A DNA stretch of 64,000 bases from Amoebidium appalachense (lineage: Eukaryota > Ichthyosporea). Shown here piece after piece: positions 10,509 through 22,165 of the stretch. A model generated the notes under the pieces. The model did not search any database. It was not told the DNA's origin and saw nothing but the letters and a program-made list of their open reading frames with translations. The first letter of the stretch is position 1. Each line of letters begins with the position of its first letter. The DNA lies in NCBI GenBank assembly GCA_963693365.1, contig CAVNZM010000003.1, positions 14,260,001-14,324,000 of the forward strand, in the 5' to 3' direction. The position numbers and the translations under genes are program-made.

Positions 10509-13500
10509 ATGTCGGAGAAACCTGCGTATCTCAACCTCACCCCCTGGAAAGGGGATGACACCACGGACAAGAAGTCCGGCAAACGTCTCACCTATTATGA
10601 GTGGGAACCCGTCATCTTCAGGTACCTACGTACCACCACCGCGGCCAAGTTAGTGCCCGTCATCAAGGCCCCCGAGTGGGTCGACCCTTCCGACGAGAAC
10701 GAGTGGCACGGCTATGACACTGAGGAGGCCTACACCGAGGCTTCCAACTTCCTTGAACAGATGTTTACTCAACTCGTCTCCAATGATGAGCTGTATAACT
10801 CTGGTCAAATCCACGATGATGTGTCACCTGCCCAAGCTTTCCGCAACCTCCGTATGACCTATGCGGCTGAACGTGAAGATCGTGCTCGTCAAATCCTCCT
10901 CGACTACCATGAGCTTGAACTCAAGGACTTCAAGACCGTCACGGCCTACCTCACCATGGCACGCCGTCTGTGCACTACCCTGCACATCCTCGAAGAGCCC
11001 ATTCCTCACAAGACTATGGTTGATAACTTCTTCATCCACCTCAAGAAGAACCGTAAGTTAGTTTGTACCGACATCCAGGCCATGATTGCCGACTACTTCC
11101 GTCGTACCATCAACTACGAGACCTACAACCGTCTAATCAGTGACATCCGAGCTGCAGAGATCCGTGAAGGTCTCATCGACTCTGGGTCCGGGTCCTCCTC
11201 CACCATCCGAACAGCACGTGCCCTGCAAAGCCGTGTCCTCACCAAGGACCACCTCAGACACCGGATCCCCCGACGTGACAGCTCCGTCTCCCGTCACCCC
11301 CGTGGTCGTCCCACCGATCGATCCCCCTCAGTTGACCGTGATTACTCCCGGTCCCGTTCCCCCGGCTATCGTTCCCGGTCACCCTACCCCCCACGTAAAG
11401 GGGGTAACCGTCATTCCCAGACACCCCGAGCCAAGACCACTGGCTCCCTCGACTGTGCCTACTGTCACGAAGACCATCATGTCACACAGTGTGACAAACC
11501 TGGCTGCTCAATTGCCCGTCGTCACCGTGCCAGCACCAAGTCTGGAAAAGAGGTGCATTTTGCCCTCGTGTCCTCCACGGCCTCCCTACCCATGGACCCC
11601 TGCTGGGACTCGGCTTCCAACGTGCACGTGTGCCCAGTAAAGGAGTACTTCTCTACTCTTGAGCCATGCCCCCCAACTGACGTCCACGGCCTCGGCATCG
11701 TCACTGCACATCACCGTGGTGTCATCAACCTGGCCGTCACCTACAACGGAGTAACATCAGTACTGAGCCTCAACACCCTCTACGTACCCGACTCCCCAGC
11801 CTTCCTGATTTCACCCTCAATGGCCTCCAAGTCGGGTCTCCTTGCCCACCTCGATGATGAGGATGCATTCCCATCATACCTCTACACTCGTGGTGGCAAC
11901 ATCGTGTGTTCCCTCACAGGCACAGATGGACTGTACTTCATCACTGACTATGAGATACATCCCTCCATCCCTCGGACCGTCACTGCTCTGGTAGCCAACG
12001 TCAAGGTCAACAATGATCCTCAGCTCTGGCACCACCGTCTCGGCCATCGTGCCCTGTCCACCCTCACCAAGATGGTGAGAGGTGACCTCGTGACAGGCCT
12101 CCCCTCATCCCTCTCAGTGGCTGACACCACTGACTGCTTCGGTTGTGTCTCCGGCAAGACCACCAAGGCCCCATTCTCCGGCACCAGAACCCAGTGCCCC
12201 TTCCCCGGTGCCAAGTGGCACATGGACTTCTTCGAGCCTCCCTGTGCCTCCTATGGTGGCTACAAGGTGGCCCTCGTGTGTACCTGTGATGCCTCCGGCT
12301 ACACCATCGTGTACCTCCTCCGTGATCGATCCGAAACTCTCGAATACGTCAAGGCCCTGGTTGAGACTACTGACAAGCAACCCGACAAGGTGGTGACCCA
12401 CTTCCGTTCAGACTCTGGGTCCGAGTTCACCTCCCATGCTATGGAGCAGTACTGTCAGTCCAAGGGCATCATTCAGGAATTAGCCCCGGTTGACTGCCCC
12501 CAACTCAACGGCTTTGTTGAACGTAAGATGAGGGATCTGCAAGAGATCGTTCGGTGCTTCCTTCATCAGGACAAGGCCGACTCCCTTTCCCCCAAGCTGG
12601 GGGGAGCTGCTCTCAAGCATGCTGCCTACATCATCAACGTGACCCCGGCCAGAGCTGCCAATGGCCGTACACCGTTTGAAATTTTCTACGGTGTCAAGCC
12701 TGACCTCTCCCACCTGCACGTGTTCGGCTGCCCAGCCTATGTACACGTCCCTGCATCCAAACGAGACAAGTTGGCCTCTACCGTCAAACTCGGCACCTAC
12801 GTGGGCTGGGATATCACCAACAAAGCCCACAAGATCATGAATCTACGTGGCAACACGGTCAACCTCTACCGCGATGTCGTCTTCGACGAATCACAATTCA
12901 CCACGGCATCCAATCAGATTTCTGTGCAGGCCACCAATCAGACAACCTCAATCGATCCATCCCTGCATTCCGGAAATTCCAATTCCGATGACGATGAAAT
13001 TCCGTCGGTGATTATCCGTCGTTCCCCCCGTCGTGTACCTGCCCCCGTGGCTCCACCCACCCCCCCCCCCCCCCCCCCACCGGCCAGCAACCCCTGCTGC
13101 CGGCCCCTGCCGTCAATGACCACGTACCTGGTCATCTCACCCCGGTTCGTCCTGGGTCTCCGGAGTTCCACTTGGCCCCGTCAAGCCCCGTGTTATCCGA
13201 CTCCCCCCTCAACACGGCACCCATCCCTGGCTTCCAGGCCCCCATCCCCGACCACCGAGTGTCTGTCCCAGACACCCCCCCGGCCCCTGAGCCCCTCCGT
13301 ACCCCGTCTCTCCTTCCGGCCTGCCATGGCTATGGTGAGCATCTCCCGACCCAGCATTGATGTGTCTCAGCTGCCCCGGTCAATTCAGAAGCTGTGCTCA
13401 GGCACCAAGGGTGATGAAGTGGTGACTGCCCTCACTGCCGAGTACAAGGCTTTCATCGACAAGGACATCTTCGACGTAGTTGAGCCCCCCTCCGATGCCA

Positions 13501-14962
13501 ACATCATCCGATTCAAGTGGATTGTCACGGAGAAGGTCCTCAACTCTGCTGGTGACACCAAGATCAAGGGTCGTGGTGTGGCCAAGGGTTTCACCCAAGT
13601 CTACGGTGTTGACTACGGTGAAAACTCTTCCCCCGTCGTCATGTCCTCCTCCGTCCGTGCCCTGCTTGCCCTCGGTGTGCAACAGGACCACGAGATCCAT
13701 CAACTCGACATCAGCACGGCCTTCCTCAACAGCCCCCTCGACGAGACTTTGTACATGGAGCAACCTCCTGGTTTTATCCTCCCTGGCAATGAACACAAAG
13801 TCTGGAAACTCAAGAAGGCCATCTACGGACTCAAGCAGGCATCCCTGGCATGGTACGAGTTCTTCAATTCAATTCTCATTGCCCACGGCCTCACCCGTCT
13901 CCGTTCCGATCCGTGTGTCTACTTCCGTCAGTTCCCCAACGGGCACATCATCCGTTCGGGCAACTACGTTGATGATGCCATCATCACCTGCACACGGCAC
14001 TCCACCATCATGCAGGGGCTTGTTCGTCACATCACGAAGTCTGCCGAGTGCAAGGTCGGTCTGCCAGACATCTTCCTCGGCACCCAACTGCTGTACACCC
14101 GTGACTCCCTCAAGCTGCTGCAGTCCTCCTACATCGAGGACATCATCACCGACTTCAACCTGGTCGATGCCAAGCCTAAGGCCACCCCTATTCCCGTGGG
14201 CACCATCATCAACGAGACCTCCCTCTCATCTCTGCCCACCACCGTCCCCTACCGTGAACTCCTCGGCCGTCTGCTGTGGGTTGCTCGGTGCTCCCGGCCT
14301 GACATCTCGTATGCCATTGGCTACCTCGGCCGATTCAGCTCCAAGCCCACCAAGACTGCCTGGTAGCTTCTCCTCCGTGTCGTTCGTTACCTGCTCGGCA
14401 CCATCAACCTCGGCCTCTACTACAAGAAGAAGGCCCCCAACAGCAAGGTGCCCATCCTTGAGTGCTACTCGGATTCTGACTTTGCTGGTTGCCCCACCAC
14501 CCGTCGTTCCACGTCTGGGTACGTCATCCTCCTCGAAGGCGTGGCACCCCCGTCACCTACCACTCCAAGCTGCAGACGATCACTGCAACTTCCACCTGTG
14601 AGGCCGAGCTCCTGGCCCTCAATGCTGCCGTGCAAGATGTTGTATGGCACCGTGATCTACTCAAGGAACTGGGCTACCCCATGACCGAGCCCACCCCCGT
14701 GTACTGTGACAATCAGTCCACCATTGCTCTGGTCCCCTCCAACACCATCAAGCACCGGACCAAGCACATTGCCGTTCGTTACTTCAACACCAAGGACTAC
14801 ATCAACAGTGGGGACGTCACTGTCACCTACATCGACACCAAGAAGAACCTGGCCGACATCTTCACCAAGCCTCTGGCTGGTCCGGCCCACGACACACACC
14901 GTGCCAACCTCAGTCTCCGTGACTGCCCCGTGCACTGGTGTTCATCATTGAGTGGTTTCTGA
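10509..14962 (+). pseudogene. Copia gag-pol polyprotein with stop and frameshift
   Basis: The ATG at 10509 is in ACCATGT context. Counting residues from the in-frame TTG at 10500, gag runs to ~315. The knuckle has C319, C322, H326/H327 and C331; the protease motif is D370-S-A. The integrase finger is H511/H516 with C546/C549, and the catalytic triad is D576, D638, E674 (D,D35E). RT YVDD is at 1156-1159. A TAG at 14364-14366 replaces a Glu codon seen in the other copy, ending the frame inside the RT/connection region. A net 5-bp insertion near 14540 shifts RNase H. The terminal TGA is mutated so the last frame runs on to 14962. One integrase Trp is Gly (K-L-G-G-A-A). A 19-C run (13060-13078) sits at the integrase-RT linker. 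Confidence 0.92.
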
Positions 14963-15643
14963 GTAGGTTGGGGCCCTGGACAGCAGTTGACACACCTACG
15001 GTGATCAAGATGCCTCCCAACGAAAGTCTACTACTCCTCATCGTTTCTCTTCATCAGTGGGGACTCAGTCTTACATCGTCATATGTGTGCATCTTCAGTG
15101 GGGATTATTCTCCACCATCCGTCGTTTATTTATATTCATATCCCACCATATATATTGGTTTTCTTCTATATTCGACTTTATATATATGTCGAACTGGGAT
15201 GGCGTCCCAGTATAAATAATTATCTATAGCCATGGCGTGCTGGTTGACTGCCAGTCTAAACCTAGTCCACGGGATGCACCTTCCCCGTGTCTTAACTGGT
15301 TGACAACCAGTCTATAAATCAGTCCGCAAGATGTTCATGCCTTGTGTTTACCTGGGTGGTCCCCAGTATAAAACATTAGCCACCAACACGTCACACATAC
15401 ACTAGTGTTTCCTCTATATATATATATCGACGAGAACCACCATGATTTATTGTTCCGAGTCTTCAGAGGCAACCGTCGTTGTGTGCCTCTTCAGTTTTGA
15501 TTCTCTCCTTCCCACCTCAAGGATCTTCGGTTTGCATCCTCGAGTGGGGAAACTTGAGTGTGACGGCCCCTCCTGTGTTTGGACCTCATCTACCGTCACA
15601 TCAACAGACACGAGAACACAAACTTCAACCCCTTGAGTGGGGA
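14963..15643 (+). other. Copia 3' tail: hairpin series and polypurine tracts
   Basis: Non-coding tail between RNase H and the 3' LTR. Four successive stem-loops of the CTGG...CCAG type are visible: ACTGGGA...TCCCAGT (~15194), CTGG...CCAG (~15240), ACTGGTTGACAACCAGT (~15295) and CTGG...CCAG (~15352). The motif (C/G)AGTGGGGA occurs four times (~15055, ~15103, ~15542, ~15635); the last, 15633-15643, is the true polypurine tract touching the LTR. The arrangement is repeated in the other tails of the window. Confidence 0.7.
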
Positions 15644-15735
15644 TGTTGGAATACGTCACCATGTATGACAGCAAGAGCCTTGAAGTATGTATGTGTCCTA
15701 GCTTGTTTGTATTCGTGTCTGCTTTCCTTCTTTGT

Positions 15736-15794
<59 letters not shown>

Positions 15795-16237
15795 CCCCCC
15801 CCCCCCCCCCCCGTATCTCTCTCTCCCTTGTTTCTGTGGGCACAGATATCTGTAGATCTGTGCACACCTGGCTCTCTTGCCTGATAAGAACTTATTGTAT
15901 TTTATTTCTGTTTGCTCTCCTCTGTTTATCTGAGAGGTAGCGTGATTGGCTAGCCTCACTCGTTGTCTTTCCTTTATTTCAAAATGGCTTAGTTTTGTTC
16001 TCAATAGGATGGCTCGCCAATAGTCGCGAGCGAGTACATCTGTAGATCGTGTTGTGCATTCCTGTCTGTGAATATGTGTGTTGTGATTGGACAATAGATA
16101 TATATGGAATTCGGTTTATTGCAAAGTGTCTTCACTTTGAGAGTGTCGACTATTAGGAAATATATGTATTTAAATAAGTTTCTTTATAGAGACGAACATA
16201 AATATATATGTGAGTTAATAGTGACTAGATGTATAAT
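15644..16237 (+). repeat. Truncated copia LTR
   Basis: Begins TGTTGGAATACG but stops at GTATAAT (16237), about 300 bp short of the full LTR. It is joined directly to CAGTGGGGACTC, a secondary polypurine-like motif of the copia tail. Confidence 0.88.
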
Positions 16238-16833
16238 CAGTGGGGACTCTGTCTTACATCGTCATGTGTGTGCATCTTCAGTGGGGATTATTCTCCACCA
16301 TCCGTCGTTTATTTATATTCATATCCCACCATATATATTGGTTTTCTTCTATATTCGACTTTATATATATGTCGAACTGGGATGGCGACCCAATATAAAT
16401 AATTATCTATAGCCTTGCGAGCTGGTTGACTGCCAGTCTAAACCTAGTCCACGGGATGCACCTTCCCCGTGTCTTAACTGGTTGACACCCAGTCTATAAA
16501 TCAGTCCACAAGATGTTCATGCCTTGTGTTTACCTGGGTGGTCCCCAGTATAAAACATTAGCCACCAACACGTCAAACATACACTAGTGTTTCCTCTATA
16601 TATATATATATGTATATCGACCATAACCACCATGATTTATTGTTCCGAGTCTTCCGAGGCAACCGTCGTTGTGTGCCTCTTCAGTTTTGATTCTCTCCTT
16701 CCCACCTCAAGGATCTTCGGTTTGCATCCTCGAGTGGGGAAACTTGAGTGTGACGGCCCCTCCTGTGTTTGGACCTCATCTACCGTCACATCAACAGACA
16801 CGAGAACACAAACTTCAACCCCTTGAGTGGGGA
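16238..16833 (+). mobile_element. Copia 3' tail fragment
   Basis: Matches the second half of the 3' untranslated tail (compare 15055-15643 and 19525-20121), ending with the polypurine tract TTGAGTGGGGA at 16823-16833. No coding sequence is present. It links a truncated LTR to the next full LTR. Confidence 0.88.
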
Positions 16834-16925
16834 TGTTGGAATACGTCACCATGTATGACAGCAAGAGCCTTGAAGTATGTATGTGTCCTAGCTTGTTTGT
16901 ATTCGTGTCTGCTTTCCCTCTTTGT

Positions 16926-16985
<60 letters not shown>

Positions 16986-17727
16986 CCCCCCCCCCCCCCT
17001 ATCTCTCTCTCCCTTGTTTCTGTGGGCACAGATATCTGTAGATCTGTGCACACCTGGCTCTCTTGCCTGATAAGAACATATTGTATTTTATTTCTGTTTG
17101 CTCTCCTCTGTTTATCTGAGAGGTAGCGTGATTGGCTAGCCTCACTCGTTGTCTTTCCTTTATTTCAAAATGGCTTAGTTTTGTTCTCAAAAGGATGGCT
17201 CGCCAATAGTCGCGAGCGAGTACATCTGTAGATTGTGTTGTGCATTCCTGTCTGTTAATATATGTGTGTTGTGATTGGACAATAGATATATATGGAATTC
17301 GGTTTATTGCAAAGTGTCTTCACTTTGAGAGTGTCGACTATTGGGAAATATATGTATTTAAATAGGTTTCTTTATAGAGACGAACATAAATATATATGTG
17401 AGTTAATAGTGACGAGATGTATAATTACTTAATTTATTTAAGTAAGAGTTTCTACACTTTAGTTTAATCGGAAGTTGGAATGCGTATGCTCTGTCGGAAT
17501 GTGTTTTTCTATCTTCTGATAGAACCGATTGGTTCTCCCTCTTTAGTTGTGATAAGGTGATAAGTCGCAAGTACAAAAGGAACCGAGAGCACAATAAAGA
17601 TTCAGTTGTTGTTTGAAATCTTTCAATGTCTCGTGAACAACTCCGATTGCCTTCTCATTAATGTGTTAGTCGTGTTTTACATGACACCTCTGTGCACTCT
17701 GCTCCCTTAGACCCGTACAAAACAACA
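16834..17727 (+). repeat. Copia LTR shared between adjacent elements (894 bp)
   Basis: Complete from TGTTGGAATACG to ACAACA. A polypurine tract lies on its left (as for a 3' LTR) and a primer site on its right (as for a 5' LTR), so a single LTR serves two neighbouring internal regions. Confidence 0.9.
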
Positions 17728-17740
17728 GGTTATGGGCCCA
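17728..17740 (+). other. Primer-binding site of the non-autonomous element
   Basis: GGTTATGGGCCCA, identical to 10391-10403 and directly after the LTR. Confidence 0.85.
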
Positions 17741-18824
17741 TTTTCGCACCCTCTCGCTACACATCTAGACCTAGCAATCGTTAAATTCCTGGTACACATC
17801 ATAGCTGTGGTCAGCTCCTCATGCACCTCATCTAATGGTCACTTGCGTGTTAACGTTGAGTGCCTATTCCGTAAATTGACGCCGCCCCCCCTTCCTCTTG
17901 GTGCTGAGGCCGTGTACATCTCTCCCTGGCGTCCCCTAAACCCGTCTGTGCTTTTCTGCACATTCCGTCTCTGGCACTTCCCGCCGTCACCTAGCCTCTC
18001 GGCTCCTCCCGCGACCGGCCGTTACCGGTCCTCCGTCACTCCCCTTGACAAGATCTGACACATCTTGACAAGCGCTTCTGTCATGCCTTGACAATCGTGC
18101 CATCCTTGCAAGTTTCAGCTTGCCCTCCTTCCAGTTCCGTCCTGGTTCCTCTCCGTCACGTCAAACCTTCCTCCACCCTTGGTTCTGCCGTCGCGCTCCA
18201 AGTTCTTCTTTGACACTTCATGACGTGTCCCCCTGTCCCGACGTGGTCTCCACCGCGCCGCCCTGCTGTCTGCCCCGGAGGCTCCCACATCGAAATCCCA
18301 ATCACTCGTCCCAATTTCAAACCCCGGCTCCATTCCGATCAACGATCATTTGACACCCCGTCTCGATCCGACTTGACTATCCTCCCTCAAGTCCATCTGA
18401 AGTACCCAAATTCGGTACTTCTTTCCAGTCTCCCGTGTTCAACACAGTCCAAGCACTTTGTGCTTTCCTACTCCATAGGAGTCCCGGCCCCGAGTCCCTG
18501 CCAGAACCGTTTACCATGTCGTCCAACGTGCTCCCTTCCAGGATTTCCAACCCTGTTCTCACCACCGTGCCGTCACTGTCGCCGGACCCCTCACATTCCA
18601 TTGATCTGCCCCGCATTCCGGCAGCAGTTTCCTCCGATCACGTGGCCAGCCTCGTCGAGCTCTCAGCTCCCCCAAACCCTGCACGGGCCCCAGTTACCCC
18701 TGCAGCTGTTTCCCCCCCGTTACCCCCCGACCCTGGCAAGCAACACGTGCTGCCAGGTCCGGCCGTTCCCATCCAAGTTACTAGCCAGCCTACCGTGCTG
18801 CCTGCCCCCGTTTCCGAAGCCCCT
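17741..18824 (+). other. Novel internal leader of the non-autonomous element
   Basis: C/T-rich sequence without similarity to the autonomous copies in this window after the first bases. It includes a cluster of TTGACA words (~18045-18095). A Ser/Pro-rich open frame starts at 18516 and runs into the retained copia linker. Origin unknown; it may be captured host DNA. Confidence 0.6.
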
Positions 18825-19397
18825 GTCTTCGACGAATCACAATTCACAACGGCATCCAATCAGATTTCTGTGCCGGCCACCAATCAGCCGACCTCAATCG
18901 ATCCATCACTGCCGTCCCTGGATCCTCACTCCGATGACGATGAGATTCAGTCAGTGATTCTCCGTCGTTCCCCCCGTCGTGTGCCTGCCCCCGTGGGTCC
19001 ACCCATCCACCCCCCCTCCGGCCAGCAACCCCTGCTGCCGGCCCCTGCCGTCAATGACCACGTACCTGGTCATCTAACCCCGGTTCGTCCTGGGTCTCCG
19101 GAGTTCCACTCGGCCCCGTCCAGCCCCGTGTCATCCGACTCCCCCCTCAACACGGCACCCATCCCCGGCTTCCAGGCTCCCATTACAGACCCCCAAGTGT
19201 CTGCCCCAGCCACCCCCCCCCGGCCCCTGAGCCCCTTCGTCCCGTCCCCCGTCGCTACTTCAACACCAAGGACTACATCAACAGTGGGGACGTCACTGTC
19301 ACTACATCGACACCAAGAAGAACCTGGCCGACATCTTCACCAAGCCTCTGGCTGGTCCGGCCCACGACACACACCGTGCCAACCTCAGTCTCCGTGA
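18516..19397 (+). CDS. Ser/Pro-rich ORF of the non-autonomous copia
   Basis: ATG at 18516 in TTACCATGT context gives a frame of about 293 codons. The first ~100 residues (SNPVLTTVPSLSPDP...) are encoded by the novel leader. The middle (VFDESQF...RRSPRRVPAPV...) is the copia integrase-RT linker, here in its intact frame (GQQPLLPAPAVNDH). The final ~50 residues read RNase H DNA out of frame after an RT-sized deletion. It has no catalytic motif. It may be translated but more likely is a by-product of the deletion. Confidence 0.4.
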   Translation: MSSNVLPSRISNPVLTTVPSLSPDPSHSIDLPRIPAAVSSDHVASLVELSAPPNPARAPVTPAAVSPPLPPDPGKQHVLPGPAVPIQVTSQPTVLPAPVSEAPVFDESQFTTASNQISVPATNQPTSIDPSLPSLDPHSDDDEIQSVILRRSPRRVPAPVGPPIHPPSGQQPLLPAPAVNDHVPGHLTPVRPGSPEFHSAPSSPVSSDSPLNTAPIPGFQAPITDPQVSAPATPPRPLSPFVPSPVATSTPRTTSTVGTSLSLHRHQEEPGRHLHQASGWSGPRHTPCQPQSP

Positions 19398-20121
19398 CTG
19401 ACCCGTGCACTGGTGTTCATCATCGAGTGGTTTCTGAGTAGGTTGGGGCCCTGGACAGCAGTTGACACACCTACGGTGCTCAAGATGCCTCCCAACGAAA
19501 GTCTACTACTCCTCATCGTTTCTCTTCATCAGTGGGGACTCTGTCTTACATCGTCATGTGTGTGCATCTTCAGTGGGGATTATTCTCCACCATCCGTCGT
19601 TTATTTATATTCATATCCCACCATATATATTGGTTTTCTTCTATATTCGACTTTATATATATGTCGAACTGGGATGGCGACCCAGTATAAATAATTATCT
19701 ATAGCCTTGCGAGCTGGTTGACTGCCAGTCTAAACCTAGTCCACGGGATGCACCTTCCCCGTGTCTTAACTGGTTGACACCCAGTCTATAAATCAGTCCA
19801 CAAGATGTTCATGCCTTGTGTTTACCTGGGTGGTCCCCAGTATAAAACATTAGCCACCAACACGTCAAACATACACTAGTGTTTCCTCTATATATATATA
19901 TATATCGACCATAACCACCATGATTTATTGTTCCGAGTCTTCCGAGGCAACCGTCGTTGTGTGCCTCTTCAGTTTTGATTCTCTCCTTCCCACCTCAAGG
20001 ATCTTCGGTTTGCATCCTCGAGTGGGGAAACTTGAGTGTGACGGCCCCTCCTGTGTTTGGACCTCATCTACCGTCACATCAACAGACACGAGAACACAAA
20101 CTTCAACCCCTTGAGTGGGGA

Positions 20122-20213
20122 TGTTGGAATACGTCACCATGTATGACAGCAAGAGCCTTGAAGTATGTATGTGTCCTAGCTTGTTTGTATTCGTGTCTGC
20201 TTTCCCTCTTTGT

Positions 20214-20276
<63 letters not shown>

Positions 20277-21023
20277 CCCCCCCCCCCCCCCCCCCCGTAT
20301 CTCTCTCTCCCTTGTTTCTGTGGGCACAGATATCTGTAGATCTGTGCACACCTGGCTCTCTTGCCTGATAAGAACTTATTGTATTTTATTTCTGTTTGCT
20401 CTCCTCTGTTTATCTGAGAGGTAGCGTGATTGGCTAGCCTCACTCGTTGTCTTTCCTTTATTTCAAAATGGCTTAGTTTTGTTCTCAAAAGGATGGCTCG
20501 CCAATAGTCGCGAGCGAGTACATCTGTAGATTGTGTTGTGCATTCCTGTCTGTTAATATATGTGTGTTGTGATTGGACAATAGATATATATGGAATTCGG
20601 TTTATTGCAAAGTGTCTTAACTTTGAGAGTGTCGACTATTGGGAAATATATGTATTTAAATAGGTTTCTTTATAGAGACGAACATAAATATATATGTGAG
20701 TTAATAGTGACTAGATGTATAATTACTTAATTTATTTAAGTAAGAGTTTCTACAATTTAGTTTAATCGGAAGTTGGAATGCGTATGCTCTGTCGGAATGT
20801 GTTTTTCTATCTTCTGATAGAACCGATTGGTTCTCCCTCTTTAGTTGTGATAAGATGATAAGTCGCAAGTACAAAAGGAACCGAGAGCACAATAAAGATT
20901 CAGTTGTTGTTTGAAATCTTTAAATGTCTCGTGAACAACTCCGATTGCCCTCTCATTAATGTGTTAGTCGTGTTTTACATGACAACTCTGTGCACTCTGC
21001 TCCCTTAGACCCGTACAAAACAA

Positions 21024-21025
<2 letters not shown>
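20122..21025 (+). repeat. Copia 3' LTR (904 bp)
   Basis: TGTTGGAATACG to ACAACA, preceded by the polypurine tract at 20111-20121. It is followed immediately by a (GT)n microsatellite at 21026. Near-identical to 16834-17727. Confidence 0.92.
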
Positions 21026-21061
<36 letters not shown>

Positions 21062-22112
21062 GTGTGTAGGTTTGTGGTGGTGTGTTGTCCGTATTGTGTG
21101 TGTGTGATAGTGTGTTAAGAGTGGCGGTATACCGATGAACCTACGTACACATGTGCACTCAATCATCTCTGCCAAACCTTGTGCACAACACAAGACAAAA
21201 CGAAGCAAGTCAAGCACAGCAGAAGTCAATCAAAGAAAACGATCAAACTTACCACCCTCTGTCCCGCAAGTAAAACAACAAAGGGAACACATGCAGACAG
21301 GAAACATCCTTCTTCAAACAGGCGCACGAACACACACACACGTGTGTGTAGTGTGCGTGTGTGTGCCCGTGTGCTTGTGTATGTGTGTGCGTGTGTGCGT
21401 GCGTGCCCGGTGTGTGTGTGTGTGTGTGTGTGTGTGTGCATGTGTGTGTGTGTAGGTGTGTCGTCCGGATCTTGTGTTTGTGTGCGGAAGTGCAACGGTA
21501 TACGTGTGTTGTGCGTGCGTTGTGTGTTTGCGAGGGTGGGTGAGTGACCAGGAAGGTGTGGGGTGTACACATGTAAGCATCGATAATATGCAAGGACGTA
21601 GGTGTGACAAGCAAGAGTATGGCCGGTGTGTGTGTGTATGCCTGCAGGTCTAATTTTGTGTGTACTTCATCAAATCGAAGCCATGGGAGAAAAGCAAAAG
21701 CCTGGAAAAACAGTCAATCTTCACAACATGATCCAAAACGGTGGAATTCGAGGGAGGAAAGGGAGAGAGGGAGGTGGAGGAGAGGGGGGGGGGGGGAAGA
21801 CATGGAATGGAGGGAGGAGAAAAAAAAAGCACAAGGGAACAAGGTGGTTAACTTTGCAATGCATGAAGGGCAAAGAGTTGGGAGAAAGAAGAGGAGAATA
21901 TAGAATTGAGATGCCAGGAAATGGGACGGACGGTGAAAAGAAAAGGGGGGGGGGGGGGGGGGGGGGGGGGGGACCTCAGGTCGGGGGAACCTCGATCGGG
22001 GGGACCTCAGGGCAGATGTGCAAGCTGGCATGTTGACCGTGATGTCGACAGCATTCTTGCTGTGCCTGCAGAGTGTATAGGTGAGTGTTTTTGTGTCGCT
22101 TGTCCGTGTGTT

Positions 22113-22165
<53 letters not shown>

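Larger units (their letters stand above)
9478..16237 (+). mobile_element. Ty1/copia LTR retrotransposon, plus-strand copy
   Basis: 5' LTR 9478-10390, primer site 10391-10403, gag-pol 10509-14962, 3' tail with hairpins 14963-15643, and 3' LTR 15644-16237. The 3' LTR is cut short and joined to another copia tail. The internal region is almost identical to the minus-strand element, giving a large inverted repeat around ~8.5 kb. Confidence 0.93.
16834..21025 (+). mobile_element. Non-autonomous copia derivative
   Basis: Flanked by complete LTRs (16834-17727 and 20122-21025). The internal region is 2394 bp. It keeps the primer site, the linker between integrase and RT, the last codons of RNase H and the whole 3' tail. 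It lacks gag, protease, integrase core, RT and most of RNase H. In their place, 17741-~18824 is sequence not seen in the autonomous copies, so this is a deletion/replacement derivative that would depend on an autonomous partner. Confidence 0.85.

Noticed and set aside
9473-21030. Target-site duplication for the plus-strand copia array
   Set aside because: Bases before 9478 (CGGTG) and after 21025 (GTGTG) do not match, and both flanks are GT-rich, so resemblance is meaningless.
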